Source: an uncultured Eubacteriales bacterium
GTDB lineage: Bacteria > Bacillota > Clostridia > Oscillospirales > CAG-382
DNA length: 64,000 nt
Assembly: GCA_934502885.1 (NCBI GenBank)
Contig: CAKSUT010000008.1
Span: 68,457-132,456 of the forward strand
Direction of reading: 5' to 3'
The position numbers and the translations under genes are program-made. Positions 9,606 through 17,846 of the stretch are shown here, piece by piece. The notes beneath the pieces are model-generated. The model saw only the letters and a list, made by a program, of their open reading frames with translations. It had not been told where the DNA came from and did no database searches. Position 1 is the stretch's first letter; each line of letters starts with the position of its first letter.

Positions 9606-10796
9606 GTGCATATGAATAATGATATCGGCGCATCCGATAAGGAGTTGGTCGCCGAAAAGGACACGGCTCCCGAGAATACGGAAGCCGAGGTGCGTGCCGA
9701 AAAAATACACAATGCCGTTCTTCTGTGCTGCGGTGCGGTCTTTCTTTTGGCGTGCGTTGTACTCGGAATCTGCCGAATGAATAAGGGAAGTGCATTTTCC
9801 GAGTTTGTCTGTACGGGAATTTCGGCGGCACTGCGCAAGGCACTTGCTTTCGCGGCGTCGTTCGCACCCTTTTCGATATGCGAAGCCCTTGCCGTTGCGG
9901 CGGTTCTTTACATCATAGTCCGTGCTGTGACCTATGCCGCAAGGCGTGATAAATTCCGCAAAACTCTCTTTTTCAAGAGAGTGACAAGCGCGGCTCTTGT
10001 GATCGCCTCGTGCGTCTATATGTCTTACGCCGTGCTTTTTACACGCAAGCCCGTGAACGAATACATAGGACTCGAACGCACCGAGGTTTCTGCGGAGGAT
10101 CTCGCTCTTGCCTGTGAGTATGTCACCGATAAGTTAAACGCCCTCGTCGAAAACCGCATGGTTTACTTTGACCCGGACGATTTTTCCGAGATGCCCTATT
10201 CCTTCTCGGAGCTTGGTGAAAAGGTCAATGAGGCGTATGCGTCGCTCACGCAAAAGGAAGAATACTCTTTCCTCACGAAAATGAACGTCAAGGCAAAGCC
10301 GCTTCTCGTGTCGAAGTACATGACCTACACCCACATCTCGGGAGTATATACGCCCGTGACGGGTGAAGCGAATATCAACACGAATTACCCCGACTACGTT
10401 ATCGCCTTTACATATGCGCACGAGCTTGCGCACCAGAGAGGCGTTGCGCCTGAGGACGAAGCGAATTTCATGGCGTACCTCGTGCTTCTCGAAAGCGACG
10501 ACCCCTATCTCAATTATTCCGCGTACAGATACGTGCTTGACTACCTGCAAGGCGCACTTTTCACCGCAGATTACGACAAGTGCGTCGAGGTTGTGAGAGG
10601 TACGGCTCCCGAGATTCTGCGTGAGGAAACGGCATACTCCGCTTTCTTCGACAAGTACCGCGACAGCGGAGCGTCGAAGGTCGCGGATGTCGTGAACGAC
10701 ACAAACCTAAAGCTCAACAACCAGACCGCAGGTGTAAGAAGCTACGGCCTTGTGACAGACCTTGTCGTCGCACATATAAAGACAAAGACGGAATAA
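9606..10796 (+). CDS. DUF3810 membrane protein with HELAH metallopeptidase-like motif
   Basis: This is a 396-residue protein (GTG start; an ATG two codons later at 9612 is equally possible) behind AGAAAGGAGG. Three hydrophobic segments occupy roughly residues 35-145. The C-terminal domain carries HELAHQRG near residue 272 and EDEANF some 10 residues later, the H-E-x-x-H plus downstream acidic arrangement of zinc peptidases and the signature of DUF3810. No substrate is known. It starts 14 nt after the penicillin-binding protein gene, so an envelope role is plausible but inferred. Confidence 0.85.
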   Translation: MHMNNDIGASDKELVAEKDTAPENTEAEVRAEKIHNAVLLCCGAVFLLACVVLGICRMNKGSAFSEFVCTGISAALRKALAFAASFAPFSICEALAVAAVLYIIVRAVTYAARRDKFRKTLFFKRVTSAALVIASCVYMSYAVLFTRKPVNEYIGLERTEVSAEDLALACEYVTDKLNALVENRMVYFDPDDFSEMPYSFSELGEKVNEAYASLTQKEEYSFLTKMNVKAKPLLVSKYMTYTHISGVYTPVTGEANINTNYPDYVIAFTYAHELAHQRGVAPEDEANFMAYLVLLESDDPYLNYSAYRYVLDYLQGALFTADYDKCVEVVRGTAPEILREETAYSAFFDKYRDSGASKVADVVNDTNLKLNNQTAGVRSYGLVTDLVVAHIKTKTE

Positions 10797-10847
10797 CCAT
10801 ATCCTTGAAAAATGCGTTAATTGCGGCATATGCCGTGATTATATAAA

Positions 10848-10889
10848 AGTGAGTTCGTAACCATCCTCACTTAAAACAAAACTAAGGAG
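10848..10889 (+). promoter_or_regulatory. Class I preQ1 riboswitch controlling queT
   Basis: AGTGAG (10848-10853) pairs with CTCACT (10866-10871) around the loop TTCGTAACCATC. It is followed by the A-rich tail AAAACAAAACTAAGGA, which folds into the minor groove in known preQ1-I aptamers. The tail runs directly into the queT Shine-Dalgarno (AAGGAG, 10884-10889). Ligand binding should therefore hide the ribosome site, making this a translational off-switch. The downstream gene is a queuosine-precursor transporter, which agrees. Confidence 0.92.
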
Positions 10890-10899
10890 ATGCAAAAAA

Positions 10900-11391
10900 A
10901 TGAAAAAGCAAACCTCAAGAAACCTCACCCACGCCGCCGCAATAGCGGCACTCTACGTTGTGTTGACCTTTGTGTCCGCACTCTTCGGACTGCAAAGCGG
11001 AGTAATACAGTTCAGACTCTCCGAGACACTCTGCATAACGCCGCTGTTCACACCTGCCGCCGTCCCCGGGCTTTTTGTCGGCTGCATTGCGGCGAACTTT
11101 CTCACGGGAAGTGCCGTGTGGGACGTCGTATTCGGCAGTATAGCAACGCTCATAGGCGCCGTCGGAACAAGACTTTTAAGAAAGCACGAGCTTGCAAGCC
11201 TTTTCTGCCCCGTAGTGTCGAACGTGCTCATCGTGCCTTTTATTATCAAGACAGTGTACGGTGCGGAGGAGGCTATACCTTTTCTTATGCTCACCGTAGG
11301 AATAGGCGAGGTCGCCATGTGCGTTGTCGCAGGAGGTCTTCTTCTCAAAAACCAAAGGAAAAATCTTGAGCGTATATTCCGTGAACCGTAA
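10900..11391 (+). CDS. queT: QueT-family queuosine precursor transporter
   Basis: This is a 163-residue integral membrane protein of the QueT (DUF988) family, probably the substrate-binding component of an ECF-type transporter for preQ1/preQ0. It is almost entirely hydrophobic helices, with the conserved IQFRLSE and TPAAVPGLFVGC segments. The ATG at 10900 lies 10 nt after AAGGAG; a competing ATG at 10890 is in another frame. A preQ1-I riboswitch overlaps its ribosome site, which strongly supports the substrate. queA, which uses the same modified base, is at 36.1-37.2 kb in this window. Confidence 0.93.
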   Translation: MKKQTSRNLTHAAAIAALYVVLTFVSALFGLQSGVIQFRLSETLCITPLFTPAAVPGLFVGCIAANFLTGSAVWDVVFGSIATLIGAVGTRLLRKHELASLFCPVVSNVLIVPFIIKTVYGAEEAIPFLMLTVGIGEVAMCVVAGGLLLKNQRKNLERIFREP

Positions 11392-11424
11392 TCGGAAATT
11401 TACAGCAGTGCGGAGGTGTTTGCC

Positions 11425-12213
11425 GTGAAAATCGGCGTCTTTGATTCCGGCATGGGCGGACTTACCGTCCTTCATAAAGCGCTTGAGATGATACCGTATG
11501 CGGATTTTCTCTACTATGCCGACGAAAAGAACGTCCCCTACGGCGAAAAGAAGCGTGATGAAATAGTCGCTTTCGCCGACGAAGCGGTCGGATATATGGT
11601 GAAAAACGGAGTCGATGCCGTCGTCATTGCCTGCAATACCGCAACAAGCTGCGCAATACGCTTTCTTCGTGAGAAGTACGGCATTCCCTTTGTCGGTATG
11701 GAGCCGGCGGTCAAGCTTGCCGTGGAAAAATACAGTGTTCCCGGAAAGAGAGTCCTTGTGACGGCAACTCCGCTCACCGTGCGTGAGGAAAAGCTCGCAA
11801 GGCTGATAGAGAAGGTAGACCCGTCGCACATCGCCGATACTCTTGCCCTTCCGGGACTTGTGCGCTTTGCGGAAAAGAATGAGTTCGAGTCGGCGGCAGT
11901 GGAGGAATACCTGAGAAAAAGCCTTGTGGGGTGCGATGTCGCAAATTATTCGGCGGTTGTCCTCGGATGTACGCACTTCAACTATTTTAAGGATACTTTC
12001 CGCAGACTCTTTCCGCCGCAGACGGCGATTGTTGACGGCAGTGAGGGAACGGTGAAGAGACTTATGTCGCTCATGAAGCTCGACGAAAAGAATTACTCCG
12101 GCGCAAAGGGGCGAACCGAGTATTGCTTCTCGGGTGTGCCTTGCTCGCAGAGCGAGATTGAGAGAATAGATCTCATGCTTTCACGGCTCGGCAAAATGGA
12201 AAAAATCATGTGA
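11425..12213 (+). CDS. murI: Glutamate racemase
   Basis: MurI interconverts L- and D-glutamate for peptidoglycan synthesis in the cytoplasm. The 262-residue product starts KIGVFDSGMGGLTV. It has the two catalytic-cysteine motifs, ACNTATS near residue 70 and GCTHFNYF near residue 182. The GTG at 11425 is preferred because GGAGG (11412-11416) lies 8 nt upstream; the GTG at 11416 overlaps that site. A weak GCCG-TGAGA-CGGC hairpin follows the stop. Confidence 0.95.
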   Translation: MKIGVFDSGMGGLTVLHKALEMIPYADFLYYADEKNVPYGEKKRDEIVAFADEAVGYMVKNGVDAVVIACNTATSCAIRFLREKYGIPFVGMEPAVKLAVEKYSVPGKRVLVTATPLTVREEKLARLIEKVDPSHIADTLALPGLVRFAEKNEFESAAVEEYLRKSLVGCDVANYSAVVLGCTHFNYFKDTFRRLFPPQTAIVDGSEGTVKRLMSLMKLDEKNYSGAKGRTEYCFSGVPCSQSEIERIDLMLSRLGKMEKIM

Positions 12214-12278
12214 TACATGCCGTGAGACGGCGAAAACACTTTGAAATGTAAAAAAAACGTTAAAAAATATGTCAGTGC

Positions 12279-12307
12279 TTGACTTCACTTTACAATTGTG
12301 TTATAAT
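12279..12307 (+). promoter_or_regulatory. Sigma-A-type promoter for rpmG-secE-nusG
   Basis: TTGACT (12279-12284), a 17-bp spacer, and TATAAT (12302-12307). It lies about 100 bp upstream of rpmG, in the gap after murI. Confidence 0.85.
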
Positions 12308-12409
12308 CTTTCTACCTCTGTATCGGCGCGGCGTAGGTAGGATCGCGGTGCGGCGTGTACAAATGAGGGAGGTAAACACACTTTATATTTACCGGGAGGT
12401 GCTTATTAA

Positions 12410-12559
12410 ATGAGAGTTAAGATCACTTTGGTCTGCAGCGAATGCAAGCAGAGAAACTACGATACCACAAAGAACAAGAAGAACGATCCCGATCGTATCG
12501 AAATTTCCAAGTATTGCAGATTCTGCCGCAAACATACTCCTCACAAAGAGTCCAAGTAA
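12410..12559 (+). CDS. rpmG: 50S ribosomal protein L33 (cysteine-containing form)
   Basis: This is a 49-residue protein beginning MRVKITLVCSECKQRNY and ending HTPHKESK. Two CxxC pairs (CSEC, CRFC) form the zinc-binding form of L33. The ATG at 12410 follows CGGGAGGTG at good spacing. It is the first gene of the rpmG-secE-nusG group, the standard order in bacteria. A possible 16-codon upstream ORF (12363-12413) ends in an ATGA overlap with this start. Confidence 0.96.
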   Translation: MRVKITLVCSECKQRNYDTTKNKKNDPDRIEISKYCRFCRKHTPHKESK

Positions 12560-12597
12560 TAGGTAAGTGCAGCTTGAATTATTAAGGAGGTAAGACA

Positions 12598-12834
12598 ATG
12601 GCGGAAGTAAATGCAGAAAAGAAGCCCGGCTTCGGCGATAAGGTAAAGCGCTTCTTCAAGGACTACAAGAGTGAGTTCTTCAAGATAAGATGGGCAAACC
12701 CTGCCGAAACCCTTAACAAGTTCTATCTCGTTCTCGTTGCAATTGCGGTTATAGCCGTCGCCCTTTGGGGTCTCGACTGGCTCTTTAACTGGCTCTTTAA
12801 TCAGGGCTTGCTGTCGCTCGCAGGACTTCTCTGA
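12598..12834 (+). CDS. secE: Preprotein translocase subunit SecE
   Basis: This is a 78-residue SecE, the small subunit of the SecYEG channel. The basic N-terminus leads into FFKDYKSEFFKIRWANPAE, the conserved amphipathic region. One transmembrane helix (LVLVAIAVIAVALWGLDWL) follows. The length fits single-span Firmicutes SecE. A strong AAGGAGG precedes the ATG, and the rpmG-secE-nusG order is canonical. Confidence 0.95.
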   Translation: MAEVNAEKKPGFGDKVKRFFKDYKSEFFKIRWANPAETLNKFYLVLVAIAVIAVALWGLDWLFNWLFNQGLLSLAGLL

Positions 12835-12929
12835 TAATCGGAGAGGCTTTGCTCCTTTGAGGTTTGTGAGGCGTAAGCTTCATAACGGCGGCTGTCGGTT
12901 CAACTGTTGACGAAAGGAGTATTATCGCA

Positions 12930-13529
12930 ATGGCTAAAGAGGAAGAAGGAAAGTGGTACGTTCTTCATACCTATTCCGGCTATGAGAACAAGGTTGCCAC
13001 GAATATCGCAAGAGTGGTTGAAAACAGGGGACTCGGTCATCTGATATTTGAGACAAAAATCCCTCTCGAACCCGAATCGGACACACCTGTTGAGGAGGAA
13101 GAAGAGGAAGAGGCGGAAGTATCCTACTTCGACGATGAGGATGAAGATAAACCCAAGAAACCCAAGAGAGAAAAGAAAAAAGAAGAGTCCAAGCTCTTCC
13201 CCAGTTACGTTCTTGTCAGAATGATACTGAACGACGAAAGCTGGGCTGCCGTAAGAAACATAAGAGGCGTTACGGGATTTGTAGGTCCCGAATCGAAGCC
13301 GGTTCCCCTTTCCGAAGAGGAAATGGCGGCTCTCGGAGTTGAAAGCGGCACACCCGAGGTTGATTTCGCGGTGGGAGACAGCGTTACGGTCGTCAAGGGT
13401 CCGCTTGTCGGAGCTATGGTTACCGTAAAGGAGATAGATCTCGCAAAGGGTACTATCAAGGTGCAGGCGTTCTTCGCCGGTCGTGAGAGTACGGTCGAGA
13501 TGGCTATCGACGACGTTGAACCCATCTGA
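12930..13529 (+). CDS. nusG: Transcription termination/antitermination factor NusG with a charged insertion
   Basis: NusG binds RNA polymerase and links it to Rho or ribosomes. The 199-residue product has an NGN domain (KWYVLHTYSGYENKV) and a C-terminal KOW domain (VGDSVTVVKGPLVGAMVTV). Between them, at about residues 48-87 inside the NGN domain, lies a low-complexity stretch that is first strongly acidic (runs of E and D) and then strongly basic (KPKKPKREKKK). It resumes with KLFPSYVLV. Typical NusG has only a short beta-hairpin linker there. AAGGAG precedes the ATG. Confidence 0.95.
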   Translation: MAKEEEGKWYVLHTYSGYENKVATNIARVVENRGLGHLIFETKIPLEPESDTPVEEEEEEEAEVSYFDDEDEDKPKKPKREKKKEESKLFPSYVLVRMILNDESWAAVRNIRGVTGFVGPESKPVPLSEEEMAALGVESGTPEVDFAVGDSVTVVKGPLVGAMVTVKEIDLAKGTIKVQAFFAGRESTVEMAIDDVEPI

Positions 13530-13735
13530 GTGATCTGAGTGACCGCAAAGGTTGCCTGTCTCGGCTTCAGGTCACGTACCTGACATTCGCAAAAGCATAT
13601 CGGCGGCATTCACAGATTATCGCACGTTTTGCCAAGTGCGGTGTTATCGGTTTGCCGCAAGCAGCAATATAAAAGCTGCTGTGGGAGGGAATTTTTCCCG
13701 AAATTATTTTTACCACATTCGGAGGTGTATTCAAA
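13530..13735 (+). promoter_or_regulatory. rplK leader with several hairpins
   Basis: The 206-nt gap between nusG and rplK has no ORF with a ribosome site. It contains TCAGGT/ACCTGA, AGCAGC/GCTGCT and GGGA/TCCC hairpins just before rplK. L1 or L11-L1 leader autoregulation is known in bacteria, but I cannot match a defined motif. No clear promoter is visible. Confidence 0.25.
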
Positions 13736-14161
13736 ATGGCAAAGAAAATAGTTGCTTACGTAAAATTGCAGATTCCGGCAGGAAAGGCGCTTCCCGCACC
13801 GCCTGTAGGTCCCGCACTCGGTCAGCACGGCGTTAACATCGCCGGCTTCGTTAAGGAGTTCAACGAAAAGACAAAGAAGGATATGGGTCTTATAATCCCC
13901 GTAGTTATCACTATCTACGCAGACCGTTCCTTCACCTTTATCACCAAGACTCCTCCGGCAGCAGTCCTCATCAAGAAGGCTTGCAACATCGAAAGCGGTT
14001 CCGGCGAACCCAACAAGACCAAGGTGGCTACCATCACAAGAGAACAGTGCAGAAAAATCGGCGAACAGAAAATGGCTGACCTCAACGCAGCATCCGTTGA
14101 AGCGGCAGCAAGCATGATCGCAGGTACTGCTCGCAGCATGGGCGTCACTGTAGTTGACTGA
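13736..14161 (+). CDS. rplK: 50S ribosomal protein L11
   Basis: This is a 141-residue L11, part of the GTPase-associated centre. It has the expected QIPAGKALPAPPVGPALGQHGVNI motif split across its N-terminal domain (proline-rich PAGKA-PAPPVGPALGQ), FTFITKTPPA, and a C-terminal RNA-binding domain ending AGTARSMGVTV. A GGAGG precedes the ATG. It is followed 16 nt later by rplA. Confidence 0.97.
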   Translation: MAKKIVAYVKLQIPAGKALPAPPVGPALGQHGVNIAGFVKEFNEKTKKDMGLIIPVVITIYADRSFTFITKTPPAAVLIKKACNIESGSGEPNKTKVATITREQCRKIGEQKMADLNAASVEAAASMIAGTARSMGVTVVD

Positions 14162-14177
14162 TTAGGAGGGTACGCAG

Positions 14178-14870
14178 ATGAACAGAGGTAAGAAATATAT
14201 AGAGAGCGCAAAGCTCATAGACAGAACCAAGGCTTACGAGCCCGATGAGGCACTTGCACTCGTTTGCAAGACCGCTTCCGCAAAGTTCGACGAAACGGTT
14301 GAAATGCACATGAGACTCGGTGTTGACTCCCGTCACGCCGATCAGCAGGTAAGAGGTGCCGTTGTACTTCCCAACGGTACAGGTAAGACTGTCCGTACAC
14401 TCGTATTCGCAAAGGGCGACCACGCAAAGGCTGCTGAGGCTGCCGGCGCAGACTACGTAGGCGCTGAGGATTTCGTACAGAAGATTCAGCAGGAGAACTG
14501 GTTTGAGTTCGACGTTGTTATCGCGACTCCCGACATGATGGGCGTTATCGGCCGTCTCGGTAAGGTTCTCGGTCCTAAGGGACTCATGCCTAACCCTAAG
14601 GCCGGTACTGTTACAATGGACGTTGCCAAGGCTGTTAACGACGCTAAGGCAGGTAAGATAGAGTACCGTCTCGACAAGCAGAACATTATCCACTGCCCCA
14701 TCGGCAAGGCTTCCTTCGGCCCTGAAAAGCTCAATGAGAACTTCTCCGCTCTCGTTGACGCTATCGTTAAGGCAAAGCCGGCGGCAGCAAAGGGTCAGTA
14801 CATCAAGAGCTGCTCCGTTGCCTCCACAATGGGTCCGGGCGTAAAGGTAAGCTCCGCAAAGATGCTCTAA
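14178..14870 (+). CDS. rplA: 50S ribosomal protein L1
   Basis: This is a 230-residue L1 with MRLGVDSRHADQQVRGAVVL, GVIGRLGKVLGPKGLMPNPK and a GTVTMDVAKAV segment, the family signature. AGGAGGG precedes the ATG. A strong terminator follows directly. In most Firmicutes rplJ and rplL come next, but here the operon ends after rplA. Confidence 0.97.
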   Translation: MNRGKKYIESAKLIDRTKAYEPDEALALVCKTASAKFDETVEMHMRLGVDSRHADQQVRGAVVLPNGTGKTVRTLVFAKGDHAKAAEAAGADYVGAEDFVQKIQQENWFEFDVVIATPDMMGVIGRLGKVLGPKGLMPNPKAGTVTMDVAKAVNDAKAGKIEYRLDKQNIIHCPIGKASFGPEKLNENFSALVDAIVKAKPAAAKGQYIKSCSVASTMGPGVKVSSAKML

Positions 14871-14890
14871 TCCTTAGATTAAGGTGCAAA

Positions 14891-14920
14891 AACTCCGCAG
14901 ATTTTCTGCGGAGTTTTTTT
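14891..14920 (+). terminator. Rho-independent terminator after rplA
   Basis: ACTCCGCAGA pairs with TCTGCGGAGT around TTT, followed by a run of seven T. Confidence 0.95.
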
Positions 14921-15228
14921 GCGTCGGAAGAGCTTTTTACGTGCGGTTTGAAGAGTGACGATATACCATATATTGTATGCATATTCAAAAAAAGATACTA
15001 AATATCGGTAATTTGACCTCTGAAATATGCCTCGAAAAGGCTTTCGAAAAAAAATAATGAAATGTTTTCCGTATAGTCAAAGTTTGTGGGAAACGATGAA
15101 TTTTTTCTCTTTGCAATTTTATCCTTGACAGCGCAAACGGCGGTAAATGGGAGTTTCCGCGAAAGTGCGCTCTCCGACAAAGAAGCGCTTTACACCCTTT
15201 TCTTGTGCATTATTCACAGAAACGCTGC
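14921..15228. other. Intergenic region without recognised genes
   Basis: These ~310 bp are AT-richer than the neighbouring genes. They hold only short ORFs without ribosome sites on either strand. I see no RNA gene, repeat or operator apart from the reductase control region that begins at about 15233. Confidence 0.5.
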
Positions 15229-15232
15229 CTAC

Positions 15233-15304
15233 TATATATGGAGTCGGTCGGGACAAATCCGCCTATATATTGAAAATTGTACTTGACAAATACACACGAT
15301 TGTG
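15233..15304 (+). promoter_or_regulatory. Possible tandem NrdR boxes upstream of nrdD
   Basis: CTATATAT occurs at 15233-15240 and again at 15263-15270 (extended CTATATATTG), exactly 30 bp apart. A palindrome-armed CACA-CGAT-TGTG at 15293-15304 is centred 31 bp after the second copy. NrdR boxes (core like CACTATATATAGTG) occur in pairs with centres about 31 bp apart, overlapping reductase promoters. The last site lies within the -35/-10 spacer here. NrdR binding is inferred. Confidence 0.5.
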
Positions 15305-15311
15305 GTATCAT
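15283..15311 (+). promoter_or_regulatory. Promoter of the nrdD operon
   Basis: TTGACA (15283-15288), a 17-bp spacer, and TATCAT (15306-15311), about 55 bp upstream of nrdD. Confidence 0.8.
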
Positions 15312-15367
15312 ATATCATGTTCCGGAGCGAACCGTATGTAAATAACAGATCTGAAAGGACGTTTGCA

Positions 15368-17635
15368 ATGATTGCAAAGATAAGGAAGAGAAACGGCGAG
15401 ATTGCCGACTTTGACGCACTCAAAATCAGAGCCGCCATGAGTAAGGCGAACAAGGCGACGGGAGGAGAAGAGATCTCCGATGAAACCCTCGATTGCCTCA
15501 CACGCCAGGTAACGGCGGCAATTCCCGACAACGACGACGTTTCCGTCGAGGATATTCAGGATATCGTCGAGGAAATGCTCATTCAGGCTGGCTTTGCAAA
15601 GACAGCCAAGGCGTATATACTCTACCGTGCCGAGCACAATAAGGTTCGTCAGGCGGAGAGCGATCTCATGGATATATATAAGGTACTCACTTTCTCGGGT
15701 GCCGAGGATTCCGATATGAAGCGCGAGAACGCAAATATCGACGCCGACACCGCAATGGGTACGATGCTCAAGTACGGCTCCGAGGGTGCTAAGTACTTCG
15801 TCGATAACTACATCCTTCCCAAGGACGTTGCGGCGGCGCACATAAACGGTGATATCCACATCCATGATAAGGATTTCTATATGCTCACCGAGACCTGCTG
15901 CCAGATAAACCTTCTCAAGCTCTTCAAGAACGGTTTTTCGACAGGTCACGGATATCTCCGTGAGCCGAACAGCATAATAAGCTACTCCGCTCTTGCTTGT
16001 ATAGCAATTCAGGCGAACCAGAACGAGATGCACGGAGGTCAGTCGATTCCCAACTTCGACTACTGCATGGCTCCCGGCGTTGCCAAGACCTACAGAAAAG
16101 AATTCCGCCGTCAGCTCACAAACTGCCTCGAGTTCCGCTTTGGAGTATCTCCCGAGAAGGCAAAGGAGATAAGTGAGAGAATCAAGGCTGAGGAGGATCC
16201 GGCAATATGCCTCGACGGCCGTGAGGACACGAGAATATACCTTCGCCGTGTGCTTGACGGCGTTGTCCCCGAGAGCGAGATAGATGCCGCGTCCGATCTC
16301 GTATGCGACACAGCCTTCAAGGAGACCGACCGCTCCGCATACCAGGCAATGGAAGCGTTTATACACAACCTCAACACCATGAACTCCCGTGCCGGAGCGC
16401 AGGTTCCGTTCTCTTCGATAAACTACGGTACAGACACCTCCTCAGAGGCGCGCATGGTAATGAGAAATATTCTTCTTGCCACCGACGCCGGACTCGGAAA
16501 CGGAGAGACTCCCATATTCCCGGTTCAGATATTCAAGGTCAAGGAGGGCGTCAACTACAACGAAGACGACCCCAACTACGACCTCTTCAAGCTTGCGATA
16601 AAAACCTCCGCAAAGAGGCTTTTCCCCAACTTCAGCTTCCTCGACGCTCCATTCAACCTTGCATACTACCGTGAGGGAGATCCCGACACCGAGGTCGCAT
16701 ACATGGGATGCCGTACGAGAGTTCTCGGCAACAACTACGACAAGACACGCCAGACCACAAGCGGCAGAGGAAACCTCTCGTTCACCTCAATCAACCTTCC
16801 GAGAATAGCCATAGAGTCCAAGGGCAATATCGATAAGTTCTACAGCATACTCGACAAGAGAATGGAGCTTGTGTTCCGTCAGCTCATTAACCGTTTCAAG
16901 ATACAGTGCTCCAAGACCGTTAAGAATTACCCCTTCCTTATGGGTCAGGGCGTTTGGATAGACTCGGATAAGCTCGGCGAGAACGACAGCGTAGCAGAAG
17001 TACTCAAGAACGGTACGCTCAGCGTCGGTTTCATAGGACTTGCCGAAACGCTCAAGGCGCTTACCGGCAAGCACCACGGTGAGAGTGAGGACAGCCAGAA
17101 GCTCGGACTTGAAATAATCACCTACATGAGAGAGAAGTGCGACTCCGAGTCGAACAAAACCGGACTTAACTTCACCCTCCTTGCAACTCCGGCTGAGGGA
17201 CTTTCGGGACGTTTCGTAAAGATTGATAAGAAGCGCTTCGGCATAATTGAGGGTGTGACCGACCGTGACTACTACACAAACTCGTTCCACGTTCCCGTAT
17301 ATTACCCCATAACGGCGGCGAAGAAGATAGCTCTCGAAGCACCGTATCATGCACTCACAAACGCAGGTCACATAAGCTACGTCGAGCTTGACGGCGACAC
17401 GACCAAGAATCCCGAGGCGTTTGAGGCGATAATACGTTGCATGAAAGAGGCTGGAATCGGCTACGGTTCGGTAAACCACCCGGTTGACAGAGACCCTGTG
17501 TGCGGCTTTACGGGCGTTATAGACGACGTTTGTCCCCGTTGCGGACGCCGTGAGGGAGAAGAAATAAGCCTCGAAAAGCTTGCGGAGCTTCGAAAAAAGT
17601 TCCCCTCCGTTCCAACTTTCTACGGTCTCGAATGA
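15368..17635 (+). CDS. nrdD: Anaerobic (class III) ribonucleoside-triphosphate reductase, main chain lacking the glycyl-radical domain
   Basis: This oxygen-sensitive reductase makes dNTPs from NTPs using a protein glycyl radical and formate. The 755-residue product has an N-terminal ATP-cone (KRNGEIADFDALKIRAAMSKA), the ten-stranded barrel core (DIHIHDKDFYM, TSINLPRIA) and a C-terminal zinc-finger-like DPVCGFTG...CPRCG. Only three of the usual four cysteines are present, with Asp in the first place. The chain then ends in an atypical tail (EKLAELRKKFPSVPTFYGLE). The family's RxxGYL glycyl-radical segment is absent; it is encoded by the next small gene. The ATG at 15368 follows GAAAGGA; the GTG at 15302 overlaps the promoter. 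Confidence 0.95.
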   Translation: MIAKIRKRNGEIADFDALKIRAAMSKANKATGGEEISDETLDCLTRQVTAAIPDNDDVSVEDIQDIVEEMLIQAGFAKTAKAYILYRAEHNKVRQAESDLMDIYKVLTFSGAEDSDMKRENANIDADTAMGTMLKYGSEGAKYFVDNYILPKDVAAAHINGDIHIHDKDFYMLTETCCQINLLKLFKNGFSTGHGYLREPNSIISYSALACIAIQANQNEMHGGQSIPNFDYCMAPGVAKTYRKEFRRQLTNCLEFRFGVSPEKAKEISERIKAEEDPAICLDGREDTRIYLRRVLDGVVPESEIDAASDLVCDTAFKETDRSAYQAMEAFIHNLNTMNSRAGAQVPFSSINYGTDTSSEARMVMRNILLATDAGLGNGETPIFPVQIFKVKEGVNYNEDDPNYDLFKLAIKTSAKRLFPNFSFLDAPFNLAYYREGDPDTEVAYMGCRTRVLGNNYDKTRQTTSGRGNLSFTSINLPRIAIESKGNIDKFYSILDKRMELVFRQLINRFKIQCSKTVKNYPFLMGQGVWIDSDKLGENDSVAEVLKNGTLSVGFIGLAETLKALTGKHHGESEDSQKLGLEIITYMREKCDSESNKTGLNFTLLATPAEGLSGRFVKIDKKRFGIIEGVTDRDYYTNSFHVPVYYPITAAKKIALEAPYHALTNAGHISYVELDGDTTKNPEAFEAIIRCMKEAGIGYGSVNHPVDRDPVCGFTGVIDDVCPRCGRREGEEISLEKLAELRKKFPSVPTFYGLE

Positions 17636-17690
17636 TAAATAAACGCACAAATTAAATTGATATATCGATTACACAGAAAGGAAATGACAT

Positions 17691-17846
17691 ATGAACAAGG
17701 TTATAGTATCCGAAAACAAGACTGTCGGAAAGGACATCGGTTTTGAGAGAATCCGCAGAATCACGGGATATCTCGTAGGCACAACAGACCGTTTCAACAA
17801 CGCAAAGCGTGCAGAAGAAAGAGACCGTGTAAAGCATGGTATCTGA
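17691..17846 (+). CDS. Stand-alone glycyl-radical domain of class III ribonucleotide reductase
   Basis: This is a 51-residue gene between nrdD and nrdG with its own ribosome site (GAAAGGAAATGACAT before the ATG). Its core, FERIRRITGYLVGTTDRF followed by NNAKRAEERDRVKHG, is the C-terminal radical loop of ordinary NrdD proteins. The expected radical residue is Gly26 in R-R-I-T-G-Y-L. The first 17 residues (MNKVIVSENKTVGKDIG) look like a separate N-terminus. It overlaps nrdG by 11 nt, suggesting coupled expression. The peptide would complete the NrdD active site in trans, in the way YfiD supplies a spare glycyl-radical domain to pyruvate formate-lyase. A simple frameshift is unlikely given the 55-nt gap and the new ribosome site. 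Confidence 0.88.
   Translation: MNKVIVSENKTVGKDIGFERIRRITGYLVGTTDRFNNAKRAEERDRVKHGI

Noticed and set aside
9606..10796. HELAH motif read as proof of a secreted zinc protease
   Set aside because: The protein fits DUF3810, and no activity is known; only the motif is reported.
15308..16366. A 352-codon minus-strand frame opposite nrdD
   Set aside because: It lies wholly within nrdD and overlaps its promoter; translation is not protein-like.
17636..17690. nrdD and the small radical-domain gene as a frameshifted single gene
   Set aside because: There is a 55-nt gap with a fresh ribosome site and start, and the two proteins have unrelated extra sequence at the junction.
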